Shown here: positions 18,337 through 26,082 of the stretch, piece by piece
Layout: each line of letters starts with the position of its first letter
How positions within the stretch are numbered: the stretch's first letter is position 1
Assembly: GCF_009914315.1 (NCBI RefSeq)
Contig: NZ_CP042596.1
Coordinates: forward strand, 2,294,001-2,358,000
Direction: 5' to 3'
Length of the DNA stretch: 64,000 nt
Origin: Granulicella sp. WH15
GTDB lineage: Bacteria > Acidobacteriota > Terriglobia > Terriglobales > Acidobacteriaceae
Program-made: the position numbers and the translations under genes
Notes under the pieces: model-generated
Database searches by the model: none
What the model saw: only the letters and a program-made list of their open reading frames with translations
What the model was told of the DNA's origin: nothing

Positions 18337-19620
18337 CTACAGCCTGGAGGCCTTACCCACTTGGTTCTGTGATCCGGGTAGAGGCACTGCCAGGGCAACC
18401 GCAAGACCGATTGCAATCGCGCAGGTCAGGAGGACTGTGTAGAGAGCGAGAGATATCGTTTCGGCAACAAGCGAGCCTGGGCTGTTCCCTGCATCTCTCA
18501 GGATCTGTAGACCACCGATGACCGTCCGAAACGCGTAAGAACCCGGGACCAACGCCACAACGCTGGGAAACGCGAATGTGACCGAAGGCGTCCGAAAGTG
18601 CCTGGCAAACAAATGCGCCAGAAGACCCGCGATCATTGATCCAATCAGGGTGCCACTTACGATGTCGACACCGAGATGCATTAGGGCGGTCCGAAGGGCA
18701 TGGCAACACACGCCGCAGATGACACATGCCCAGGAGTCGCGCAGTGCGACATTGAACAGAAAGACATAACCGATGGTCGTGACAGCGGAGAAGAAAGCAT
18801 CCTCGGGAATCGCTAGCAGCGGCGCCAGTCCCGAGACCGGAATGCCGATGCCTGTGATGCCCATGGCGGCAAAAAGTCCCAGGGTGATGGCTACCACGAC
18901 GAGCGCAGCAAAGGATAAGCGCGCAATGCTCAGCTCCATCTTGTTGTTGATGGCATCTCGAATGCCATTGATGAGAGGAACTCCAGGAACCAGAAGCATG
19001 CCGGGCGCAATCATGCACAGTGCGAGAAGGTTGCCCGCGTGTAGTTTCACGCCGAGACCGCCTATGATGCCACTGACCAGTGCGGAGACAAAAGGGATTA
19101 TTAGTGGATGGGCACGCCAGTGCCCGAGCTGCTGTCGCACTGCGGTCCCAACCGTAGCAGCAAGGAAGACTGTGCAGAAGATAAACCAATCGCCCCCAAA
19201 TAATCTCGAGAGGCTTGCCCCTGTCAGCCCAAGCGAAATGGCAACCAGCCAGTTGGGGTAAAGCAGGCTGGAGTGCTCAAGCGCCGCTAGCCGTATACCC
19301 GCCGTTGTCGCGTCCAGAAGTCCGGACGCTGTCTCATTGGTTATCCGATTGAGGCTTTCGACCGCGGTCATGTTCACGCCTGTTCCCGGAATATGTGTGC
19401 CGACTTTAGTGCGAAACTCAGCGTTCGCAATCACGGTGAGCAGGAGCGCCTCATAAGTGATGAGCAAATGCGCTTCATAACCCAATCCGCGGGCGAAGCG
19501 CTCCACAGAATCTTTTACATGCGCACTGTCGGCACCGCTCACCGTCAATTGACGACCGAGTTCGAGGGAAAGGTGCGCTACCTCCTCCGCGCCGGGCGAG
19601 TGTGAATGGGCAGCTGTCAT
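18337..19620 (-). CDS. ThrE-type threonine/serine exporter family protein
   Basis: Inner-membrane protein of about 427 aa. The start at 19620 is preferred because GGTGGAG lies upstream of that ATG. The N-terminal cytoplasmic/ThrE domain (PF06738; ELGRQLTVSGADSAHVKDSVERFARGLGY at about residues 18-46, then a region with GTGVNMTAVESLNRI) leads into a first membrane block; the second part (about residues 270-420) resembles the ThrE_2 domain (PF12821; ALVPGSYAFRTVIGG). Family members export threonine and serine, though many bacterial ones are uncharacterised. A GGTGTCGA palindrome lies 59 bp upstream of the start. Confidence 0.85.
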   Translation of the reverse strand: MTAAHSHSPGAEEVAHLSLELGRQLTVSGADSAHVKDSVERFARGLGYEAHLLITYEALLLTVIANAEFRTKVGTHIPGTGVNMTAVESLNRITNETASGLLDATTAGIRLAALEHSSLLYPNWLVAISLGLTGASLSRLFGGDWFIFCTVFLAATVGTAVRQQLGHWRAHPLIIPFVSALVSGIIGGLGVKLHAGNLLALCMIAPGMLLVPGVPLINGIRDAINNKMELSIARLSFAALVVVAITLGLFAAMGITGIGIPVSGLAPLLAIPEDAFFSAVTTIGYVFLFNVALRDSWACVICGVCCHALRTALMHLGVDIVSGTLIGSMIAGLLAHLFARHFRTPSVTFAFPSVVALVPGSYAFRTVIGGLQILRDAGNSPGSLVAETISLALYTVLLTCAIAIGLAVALAVPLPGSQNQVGKASRL

Positions 19621-19678
19621 GCAATTCTCCACCTCTAGATGGATATCAGGAACAGCGAGGAATGCCAACTACAGACAA

Positions 19679-19698
19679 GGTGTCGAAATGTCGACACC
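19679..19698. promoter_or_regulatory. Perfect 8-4-8 palindrome GGTGTCGA-AATG-TCGACACC
   Basis: This operator-like element stands 59 bp upstream of the ThrE-type gene and about 340 bp upstream of the acetolactate decarboxylase gene. Nearly identical elements are at 53156-53193 and 56320-56339, which suggests a shared regulator. The regulator is not identified. Confidence 0.55.
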
Positions 19699-19804
19699 CT
19701 CAAATGGCCTTTCGACAGAATGGAGGTAGCGCGCGAACCTGGATTGCTCACAATACATGGAACAGCTTCAGGTTGAGGCCCTCAATTCAGCATGAGGTTA
19801 GAAA

Positions 19805-19966
19805 ATGAACTCTGTGACTTATCTGGTCAAGGAATTGCTTGGACAGGGTAAGGCACTGCGATGATCGCAGCGTCCGAGCAGCATGTCGTGATCGTTGATA
19901 GCGATTTTGTCGGCCAGCATGTTGCCCCTGGGTTCTCATTCAATTCTTCGGAGTTAATTAGTTGAC
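19805..19966 (+). other. Two overlapping micro-ORFs upstream of the acetoin operon
   Basis: ATG at 19805 opens a 19-codon frame (MNSVTYLVKELLGQGKALR) whose stop overlaps the ATG of a second 34-codon frame (from 19861, MIAASEQHVVIVDSDFVGQH...) as ATGA. A weak AGG lies before the first start. They could be a leader peptide pair, a decayed small gene or chance. There is no recognised family. An inverted repeat TAGTTG-N7-CAACTA follows at 19959-19977. Confidence 0.25.
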
Positions 19967-20036
19967 AGAAACAACTACCTTTCGATCTTTCGCGCTGCTG
20001 ATACCTTAATCGGATGTTTGCAAGGGAGAACTACAT

Positions 20037-20864
20037 ATGCCAATTCTGAATTGCTCGATTCCACGATCACTCGAAACAGCTCTCGCCAACCAGGTGCGTA
20101 GCACCGGACAGACTCTTGCACAGATCGTCTCCAGTACGCTCGCGCACTGCTTGAACGTGCCTCTGCATACGCTCTTTCAGGTATCCACCTCGGGCGCATT
20201 GGTGAAGGGGGTATATGAGGGCGCGGTTTCCGCCGGTGTACTTAAGCGGCATGGAAACTTCGGCCTCGGAACCTTTGAGGATCTCGACGGAGAGATGGCC
20301 ATCCTGGAGGGGCATATCTACCAAGCAAAGGGAGATGGCACAGTAGTCGAAGCTCCTGACAGTGCGAGCGCTCCGTTTGCGGTAGTGACACAGTTTGAGC
20401 CGGACGAAATTGGTGCGTTCGAGCATGTAGAAGACATCGGCCAACTGACGTCGCAGTGCGATACGTATCGCCAGTCGAATAACCTGTTCTACGCTTTCCG
20501 AATCGATGGCCACTTCGAACGTGTCCACACCCGGGCTATGCGTGCGACGACTGCCCCCCTGGCGCAAGCTGCAGCTTCCCAGCCTGAGTTCGAGTTCCAT
20601 AACGTGGACGGCACTCTCGTTGGAATATGGTCTCCGCAATTTGCGAGCGCCTTTAACGTCCCTGGATACCACTTCCATTTTCTTTCTCTAGACAGAAGCA
20701 AGGGAGGTCATTTGCTCGATTGCACTGCCGGCAATCTCCATGTCCAGATAGAGAAGCTCAGCGACCTTCATATATCTCTTCCAGAGTCCGAAGAGTTTCT
20801 AAAGGCCGACTTTTCTCAAGACCCTTCCACAGCACTTGCCTACGCTGAACAGGTACACAAATAA
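20037..20864 (+). CDS. budA: Alpha-acetolactate decarboxylase with N-terminal ribbon-helix-helix-like segment
   Basis: Cytoplasmic metalloenzyme of 275 aa converting alpha-acetolactate to acetoin and CO2. Residues 1-45 (NCSIPRSLETALANQVRSTG...) look like a ribbon-helix-helix fold, not part of the classical AlsD/BudA enzyme, which starts near TLFQVSTSGALVKGVYEG. The zinc site is visible as His212-Phe-His214 (GYHFHFLSLDR) and His225 (GGHLLDC); the active-site loop TRAMRATTAPL and early acid residues (GTFEDLDGEM) are also present. GGGAG precedes the ATG. The acetolactate synthase gene follows after 12 bp, with its Shine-Dalgarno site touching this stop codon, so the pair forms a coupled acetoin operon. 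Confidence 0.92.
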   Translation: MPILNCSIPRSLETALANQVRSTGQTLAQIVSSTLAHCLNVPLHTLFQVSTSGALVKGVYEGAVSAGVLKRHGNFGLGTFEDLDGEMAILEGHIYQAKGDGTVVEAPDSASAPFAVVTQFEPDEIGAFEHVEDIGQLTSQCDTYRQSNNLFYAFRIDGHFERVHTRAMRATTAPLAQAAASQPEFEFHNVDGTLVGIWSPQFASAFNVPGYHFHFLSLDRSKGGHLLDCTAGNLHVQIEKLSDLHISLPESEEFLKADFSQDPSTALAYAEQVHK

Positions 20865-20876
20865 GGAGAAGTAGAA

Positions 20877-22556
20877 ATGCCCGCACAAAACAACGAAAAC
20901 AGGCCAAAGAGCGGCGCTGACATTGTCGTTCAAACACTTGAGCAGCATGGAATCGAATACGTGTTTGGTATTCCTGGCGCGAAGATCGATAGGGTCTTCG
21001 ATTCTCTGGTCGATTCCAGCATCAGGACTGTTGTGTGTCGGCATGAGCAGAATGCCGCCTTCATCGCTGGTGGTATCGGACGCATGACAGGAAAGGCGGG
21101 AGTTGCGATCGCTACCTCTGGGCCCGGCGTATCCAACCTCGTCACCGGAATGGCCACAGCCACGACCGAGGGCGATCCCATGATCGCGCTTGGCGGCGCG
21201 GTAGCGCTCTCCGAAAGACTCAAACAGATACATCAGACAATGGACTCGGTCAGCATCTGCAAACCTGTCACGAAGTTCTGCGTCGAGGTGGACTCGCCCG
21301 AGGCCGTATCGGAGGTAATGACGAATGCCTTTCGCAGCGCCGAGTCCGGCCGTCCCGGAGCGGCGTTTGTCAGTCTTCCAAGGGACCTCATGGGAGCTCC
21401 TGCCGGATGCGATGTCCTGATACCGCCAAAGTACTCCGGCGCCGGACCTGCCGACTCCGTGGCGATCAGGGAAGCGGCACGCATGATCAATCTGGCTAAG
21501 AGACCTGTGGTGCTACTCGGCCTGCTTTCCAGCAGACCACAAAATGCAGCCGCTATGCAGGAGCTGGTTGAAAGTGGAAAACTGCCTGTCGTCGGGACAT
21601 TTCAGGCGGCGGGCGCAGTGTCGATGCATTTGTTCAATAACTTCGGCGGACGCGTCGGGCAAATCAACAATCAGCCTGCGGACGAGATCCTTGCCGCCGG
21701 CGACCTGGTGATCTCGATCGGGTATGACCCGGTGGAGTACGATCCTTCCATCTGGAACAAGGGCAAGAAACGGCCCATTGTGCATATCGACGCCCTTCCC
21801 GCCGACATCGATAACTCCTACAGTCCGGCGGTTGAGCTTCTCGGGGACATCGCCGCAACGCTCCGACTACTTACGCCTCTCGTCTCGCACTCCAGCCCGG
21901 ACGCCTCGGTCAACAAGCTCCTTGAAAAAATAGTGAAAGAGCGGAACGAGTTAGCGTCCTCAGCCACGAAGCTCAATGGAACGCCGATTCACCCCCTGCG
22001 ACTTGTGGCCGAGCTACAGAAGATTCTCACGCCCGATATGACGCTCTGCTCTGATATGGGCTCGTTTCATCTCTGGATGGCGCGGCATCTCTATAGCTTC
22101 CGAGCGCGCCAGGTCCTAATCAGCAACGGGCAGCAGACGCTTGGCGTCGCCCTTCCCTGGGCGATCGCCGCAACACTTGTCCGCCCGGCAGAAAAGGTTC
22201 TATCGATCTCAGGAGATGGAGGGTTTCTGTTTTCCGCGATGGAGTTGGAAACAGCGGTGCGGCTCAAGTCGCATCTCGTCCATATGATATGGATCGATGG
22301 CACTTACGATATGGTGGCCGTGCAGGAAGAAAAAAAGTATGGACGGGGCTCCGGCATCGAGTTTGGCCCTGTCGATCCGGTGAAGTATGCGGATGCATTT
22401 GGCGCAAGCGGTCTAATGATTAAGACGCCGGATCAGATCGCGCCTGTGCTCAAGCAGGCGTTCGATACATCCGGACCTGTTTTGGTGGGAGTACACGTCG
22501 ATTATCGGGACAACTACAAACTGTTTCAATCGGCAGATGAACGCGCAATACATTAG
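20877..22556 (+). CDS. alsS: Catabolic acetolactate synthase
   Basis: Thiamine-diphosphate enzyme of 559 aa condensing two pyruvates to alpha-acetolactate. The N-terminal pyrimidine-binding domain has GIPGAKIDRVFDSL and the catalytic Glu in VCRHEQNAAFIAGG; the C-terminal domain has the ThDP motif SGDGGFLFSAMELETAVR through the IDGTYDMV region. The absence of a regulatory subunit gene, the AlsS-like IPGAKID start and the adjacent decarboxylase favour the catabolic AlsS/BudB type over biosynthetic IlvB. AAGGAG lies 8 nt before the ATG. Together with the upstream gene it diverts pyruvate to neutral acetoin, useful for pH control and carbon overflow. Confidence 0.92.
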   Translation: MPAQNNENRPKSGADIVVQTLEQHGIEYVFGIPGAKIDRVFDSLVDSSIRTVVCRHEQNAAFIAGGIGRMTGKAGVAIATSGPGVSNLVTGMATATTEGDPMIALGGAVALSERLKQIHQTMDSVSICKPVTKFCVEVDSPEAVSEVMTNAFRSAESGRPGAAFVSLPRDLMGAPAGCDVLIPPKYSGAGPADSVAIREAARMINLAKRPVVLLGLLSSRPQNAAAMQELVESGKLPVVGTFQAAGAVSMHLFNNFGGRVGQINNQPADEILAAGDLVISIGYDPVEYDPSIWNKGKKRPIVHIDALPADIDNSYSPAVELLGDIAATLRLLTPLVSHSSPDASVNKLLEKIVKERNELASSATKLNGTPIHPLRLVAELQKILTPDMTLCSDMGSFHLWMARHLYSFRARQVLISNGQQTLGVALPWAIAATLVRPAEKVLSISGDGGFLFSAMELETAVRLKSHLVHMIWIDGTYDMVAVQEEKKYGRGSGIEFGPVDPVKYADAFGASGLMIKTPDQIAPVLKQAFDTSGPVLVGVHVDYRDNYKLFQSADERAIH

Positions 22557-22802
22557 AGAGCAACCCAACTCTCCGAGTGTATTGCATAGTTTTCCAGGCA
22601 CGCCATTGGACATCTGTAGACAAGGGACGGGGGCAAAAGGTCTACCTTGCGCCCTCCTCAAATCCCATCCGGCTGATTTGACCGCCGCTGGGGTTGCACG
22701 GAAACAGACCTTTCAGTTCCCCATCGTGCTATGGGGCCCACTCTCCATATGCTCGACATGCAACACTCCATTCAAACGGTCGATCTCGCGTCTATGAATC
22801 AG

Positions 22803-22848
22803 CGCGTGACCTGTCCTGTGTCTCGAAGAACACAGGACAGGTCACGCG
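22803..22848. terminator. Very strong hairpin, 19-bp perfect stem, 8-nt loop
   Basis: CGCGTGACCTGTCCTGTGT (22803-22821) pairs without mismatch with 22830-22848 around CTCGAAGA. It lies 247 bp after alsS. There is no adjacent T-run, so it may be a Rho-assisted terminator, RNA-processing site or roadblock. Confidence 0.5.
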
Positions 22849-22972
22849 AACAGACTGCGGCCGCAAACCACTTGGGATGGCCCCCTGGATTCGATGTCGC
22901 TGATCGTATACGAGGGTTCGGCGGCCCTGTGCCAGCTAGACTGGTTTATTGATTGATAGTGTAAAGCCATTT

Positions 22973-22988
22973 TGTGCGTTAACGTACA
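22973..22988. promoter_or_regulatory. Galactoside-locus operator, best copy
   Basis: TGTGCGTTAACGTACA reads on the other strand as TGTACGTTAACGCACA, a palindrome with one mismatched pair. Matching half-sites (GTxTACGTTxCCG) precede other units of the locus. The CG-rich central symmetry is typical of LacI-family operators. Located about 275 bp before the GH27 start. Confidence 0.55.
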
Positions 22989-23177
22989 CTCAACCTCTCG
23001 CGGCATAGCCCCGCCCAGGTCCAAGCTCTTCCTCCCTGCAGCCAAAATATGAGAAATAGCTGACAAATACCGTATTTAAATCGCTTATTGCCAAAGCGAA
23101 GAAATGACATTCTTTCGCTTGACAGACCCGAAAGCGCAAATCTACATTTGGGGTGCTTAAAGCATCACTGCATTTAC

Positions 23178-23190
23178 GTTTACGTTCCCG
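23178..23190. promoter_or_regulatory. Galactoside-locus operator copy before the GH27 gene
   Basis: GTTTACGTTCCCG lies within a run of repeated TTTACGT units (23173-23197), 71 bp upstream of the GH27 start. It matches the motif seen at 35495, 40878 and 43453. Confidence 0.45.
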
Positions 23191-23261
23191 TTTACGTCAA
23201 GCAATCAACGACTCTACGAACAGATCTCACACGCAGGACTAAAGCAAGGAGACACATTCCA

Positions 23262-25775
23262 ATGAAGACCCAGCTTCGAGGCTCTGGCCAACGCCAGACT
23301 CGCAGGTATGCCCTTTCGCTGCTACTAGCCACATCCTCCCTGTTCGCGCCGCACCAGTTCGTTCAGGCCCAGGTGAACGGTGTGGGTCAAAAGCCATACC
23401 TAGGCTGGAGTACCTTTAGCGAGCAAACCATCAACAGCGGCTTCCTGACCCAAGCCAACATCCAGGCGCAATCCGACGCTCTCGCCGCCTCAGGACTGCA
23501 GCAGCACGGCTTCCAGTACATCAATATCGATTCCGGCTGGCAATCCACTTTTGACGCGAATGGCCGCCCCATTCCCGCCGCTCCAAACTTCCCCGATATC
23601 AAGGCCCTCGTTGACCACATTCATGCCAACGGGCAGAAGGCGGGTATCTATTGGATTCCCGGCATTGAGCAGCCTGCCGTCAACGGCAACTTTCCTATCC
23701 TTGGCACGCCATACACCACCCAGCAGATCGTAGCCATTCCTCTCGCCCAGGGCAACACCTTCGCCGCTCCTCCGCCCAATCCCTTTCACGACAAGATCGA
23801 CTTCACCAAGCCCGGTGCGCAGGAGTACATCAACTCCATCGTCAACCTGTTCGCTTCGTGGGGCATCGATTTCATCAAGCTGGATTCTGTGGCACCCGGG
23901 TCGGACGTGGATAGTACCGCGATTGACGACCGACCAGATGTGGAAGCATGGTCCAAGGCCATCGCCCAGAGCGGCCTCCCCATCTGGCTCACTGTCTCCT
24001 GGGACATCGACCAGGACTTCCTCAGCACTTGGCAACAGTTCTCCAACGCCCGTCGCATCGATCAGGACATCGAATGCGAAGGCGGCTGTGCGACGCTCAC
24101 CGACTGGCCGCATGTGGTCCTGCGTGAACATGAAGCCGTGGGCTGGGAGCATAGCGCAGGCCCGACGATGGGCTGGAACGACCTCGACACTCTCGACGTA
24201 GGCGACGGCGCCATCGACGGCCTCACCCCGGATGAGAAGCAGTCCGCCATCACACTTTGGGCGATGGTGAATGCGCCCATGTACCTCGGCGGCGACCTCA
24301 CCCAACTCGACAGCTTTGCTAAATCTGCTCTCAGCAACGACGAACTTATCGCCATCGACCAGTCCACTCATCCCGGAGCGCAGGTGCGCGGCGGCTTCAC
24401 CCCCGTATGGGGCTCAGACACCCAGGACGGCTACGAATACGTAGCTCTCTTTAATCTCAATGCTTTCCCCACCGCAGTCACCGTCAACTGGAGCGACCTC
24501 GGCTTCTCCAATGCGCTCAGCGTCCGCGATGTGTGGAACCGAATCGACCTCGGCGGCTTTTCCGGCAGCTTCAGCACCGTGCTCGTGGGACATGGATCGC
24601 GCATTCTCAGGGTCCGACGCTCGGGAAATGTGACCGAGCCAAGTGGCACCGTCTATGAAGGCGAATCCGGCATCTTTACCGGAACAGCTACGGTAAGCCA
24701 GTGCGCAGCCTGCTCAGGCGGAGCTGAGGCCGGATTCCTCGGTGGCGCTCCCGGCACTGACACCGTCACCTTCAATAACGTGCAGGTCGCTCGTACCGGG
24801 ACCTATCTCATGGAAGTCGACTACGCCACCGAAGACCCACGTGCCTTCGAATACACCATCAATGGCGGCCAGTCTGCGACGCTGAATCTGGGCGGTGGCA
24901 GCTTCAACCTTCCCGCTTCGACTACAGTTCCCGTTCGGTTGAATGAGGGGCTAAACGTCATTACCTTCGGCAATGCGGGAACCTTCGCTCCCGGACTTGA
25001 CCGCATCATCATCCGAGGCAACGGCAACGCAATTCCAAGTGTAACCACAACCTATGAGGCGGAAGCGGCGACATTAAGCGGAACTGCGACCGCCGGTGGA
25101 TGCACTTATTGCTCAGGAGGAGGGATTGTCGGCAGCTTCGGAGCAGGCGTCGGCAACGACGTGACTTTCAACAATGTCACCGTTCCCTCAAGCGGCATGT
25201 ATCAGCTTGAGGTGGACTACGCCACTTCGGGCCCTCGAACGTTCTTCGCAACCGTCAACAACGGGACGCCTATTGAGCTCGACCTCAACGGTAGCACCTT
25301 CAGCGATCCACAACCCATCGTGATTCCTGTGCAGTTGAATGCTGGAAAGAACACCATCGTCTTCGGCAATCCGAATGCGAATGGCTTCGCCCCAGGACTC
25401 GATAGCATCACGGTCGGACCCATCGTTGCGACTTCTAATCTGAGCGGAACGATCACAGGTAAGATTGGCCCCGAGAACCTACGTCTCTGGCGACTCACCT
25501 TCACGAACGGAGGAAAATCCGTGGCTCCGCAGGCTCTCCTCAACAGTTTCACCATTGTTCCGAATGCTGGCAACCATGGGTGTAGAGCTCAAGTTCTACT
25601 GCCCATGCCTCTGTTTCTTGGATCGATTGCTCCAAGCTCGAGTCGGTTCGTTGAGGTGCCAATTTCCTTCACCCCCAGCTGCGACAAGGAAGATACGTTC
25701 GCTGTCCACGCGGTGTTTTCCGCCGGGAACGGAGCGGATGTAGGCACATTGGCCATCAGCAACCAAACCAAATAA
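23262..25775 (+). CDS. Secreted GH27-type alpha-galactosidase-like enzyme with two CBM-like modules
   Basis: Secreted multidomain glycosidase of 837 aa. The ATG at 23262 has AAGGAG upstream and a signal peptide (YALSLLLATSSLFAPHQFVQAQ). The GH27-like barrel covers about residues 40-455: NIDSGWQ in the galactose-binding strand, a candidate nucleophile Asp208 in FIKLDSV (usually KYDN) and candidate acid/base Asp267 or Asp269 in RRIDQDIE. Two similar jelly-roll modules follow (about 458-590 and 597-722), each starting YEGES/YEAEA and containing a CxxCSGG motif, like CBM35-type modules. The last 110 residues form an extra beta domain (LRLWRLTFTNGG). It stands alone before a strong terminator. Substitutions near the active site leave open a related specificity, such as beta-L-arabinopyranoside. 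Confidence 0.85.
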   Translation: MKTQLRGSGQRQTRRYALSLLLATSSLFAPHQFVQAQVNGVGQKPYLGWSTFSEQTINSGFLTQANIQAQSDALAASGLQQHGFQYINIDSGWQSTFDANGRPIPAAPNFPDIKALVDHIHANGQKAGIYWIPGIEQPAVNGNFPILGTPYTTQQIVAIPLAQGNTFAAPPPNPFHDKIDFTKPGAQEYINSIVNLFASWGIDFIKLDSVAPGSDVDSTAIDDRPDVEAWSKAIAQSGLPIWLTVSWDIDQDFLSTWQQFSNARRIDQDIECEGGCATLTDWPHVVLREHEAVGWEHSAGPTMGWNDLDTLDVGDGAIDGLTPDEKQSAITLWAMVNAPMYLGGDLTQLDSFAKSALSNDELIAIDQSTHPGAQVRGGFTPVWGSDTQDGYEYVALFNLNAFPTAVTVNWSDLGFSNALSVRDVWNRIDLGGFSGSFSTVLVGHGSRILRVRRSGNVTEPSGTVYEGESGIFTGTATVSQCAACSGGAEAGFLGGAPGTDTVTFNNVQVARTGTYLMEVDYATEDPRAFEYTINGGQSATLNLGGGSFNLPASTTVPVRLNEGLNVITFGNAGTFAPGLDRIIIRGNGNAIPSVTTTYEAEAATLSGTATAGGCTYCSGGGIVGSFGAGVGNDVTFNNVTVPSSGMYQLEVDYATSGPRTFFATVNNGTPIELDLNGSTFSDPQPIVIPVQLNAGKNTIVFGNPNANGFAPGLDSITVGPIVATSNLSGTITGKIGPENLRLWRLTFTNGGKSVAPQALLNSFTIVPNAGNHGCRAQVLLPMPLFLGSIAPSSSRFVEVPISFTPSCDKEDTFAVHAVFSAGNGADVGTLAISNQTK

Positions 25776-25782
25776 CCCAGCG

Positions 25783-25814
25783 AAGCTGGACAGACCATAT
25801 GGTCTGTCCAGCTT
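25783..25814. terminator. Perfect 32-bp palindrome between convergent GH27 and GH36 genes
   Basis: AAGCTGGACAGACCAT is followed directly by its reverse complement; as RNA it forms about 14 pairs with a tetraloop. It starts 8 bp after the GH27 stop. Probable terminator, possibly for both directions. The rest of the 25776-26082 gap shows no gene. Confidence 0.65.
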
Positions 25815-26082
25815 TGTCCACCCACTTGAACGGAACTTCTCGAATCGCATCCGAACCTTGAAGACAGCAGACTCAATGGTGGAGCTGGGCTGGCTCAGTT
25901 CGCCCGGTCCCGACAAAGAGCTTCGTCTGGGCACTAGTCGAGCCATATCAGAAATCCGGAGATCAATGACTGCTCCGAAGCAGATGGACCGCGCGCCTTC
26001 CTTCGCTACCCTCTCTCTAACATTGCTGCCAGATCGATCGGATCGGTCAAGGCGCTGCGCGATCGCAACTTTGAACCGCAAA

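Larger units (their letters stand above)
22557..23261. other. Regulatory gap between acetoin operon and GH27 gene
   Basis: No gene is supported. It contains a 19-bp perfect hairpin (22803-22848), an almost perfect copy of the galactoside-locus operator (22973-22988), a second copy at 23178-23190 and the GH27 Shine-Dalgarno site AAGGAG just before 23262. Longer upstream frames of the GH27 ORF begin in this gap but lack a signal-peptide start. Confidence 0.5.

Noticed and set aside
20877..22556. Biosynthetic acetolactate synthase (ilvB)
   Set aside because: No ilvN or other branched-chain genes nearby; coupling to acetolactate decarboxylase and AlsS-like motifs favour the catabolic enzyme.
23490..24371. 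293-codon minus-strand open frame
   Set aside because: Antisense to the GH27 catalytic domain; a by-product of codon bias.
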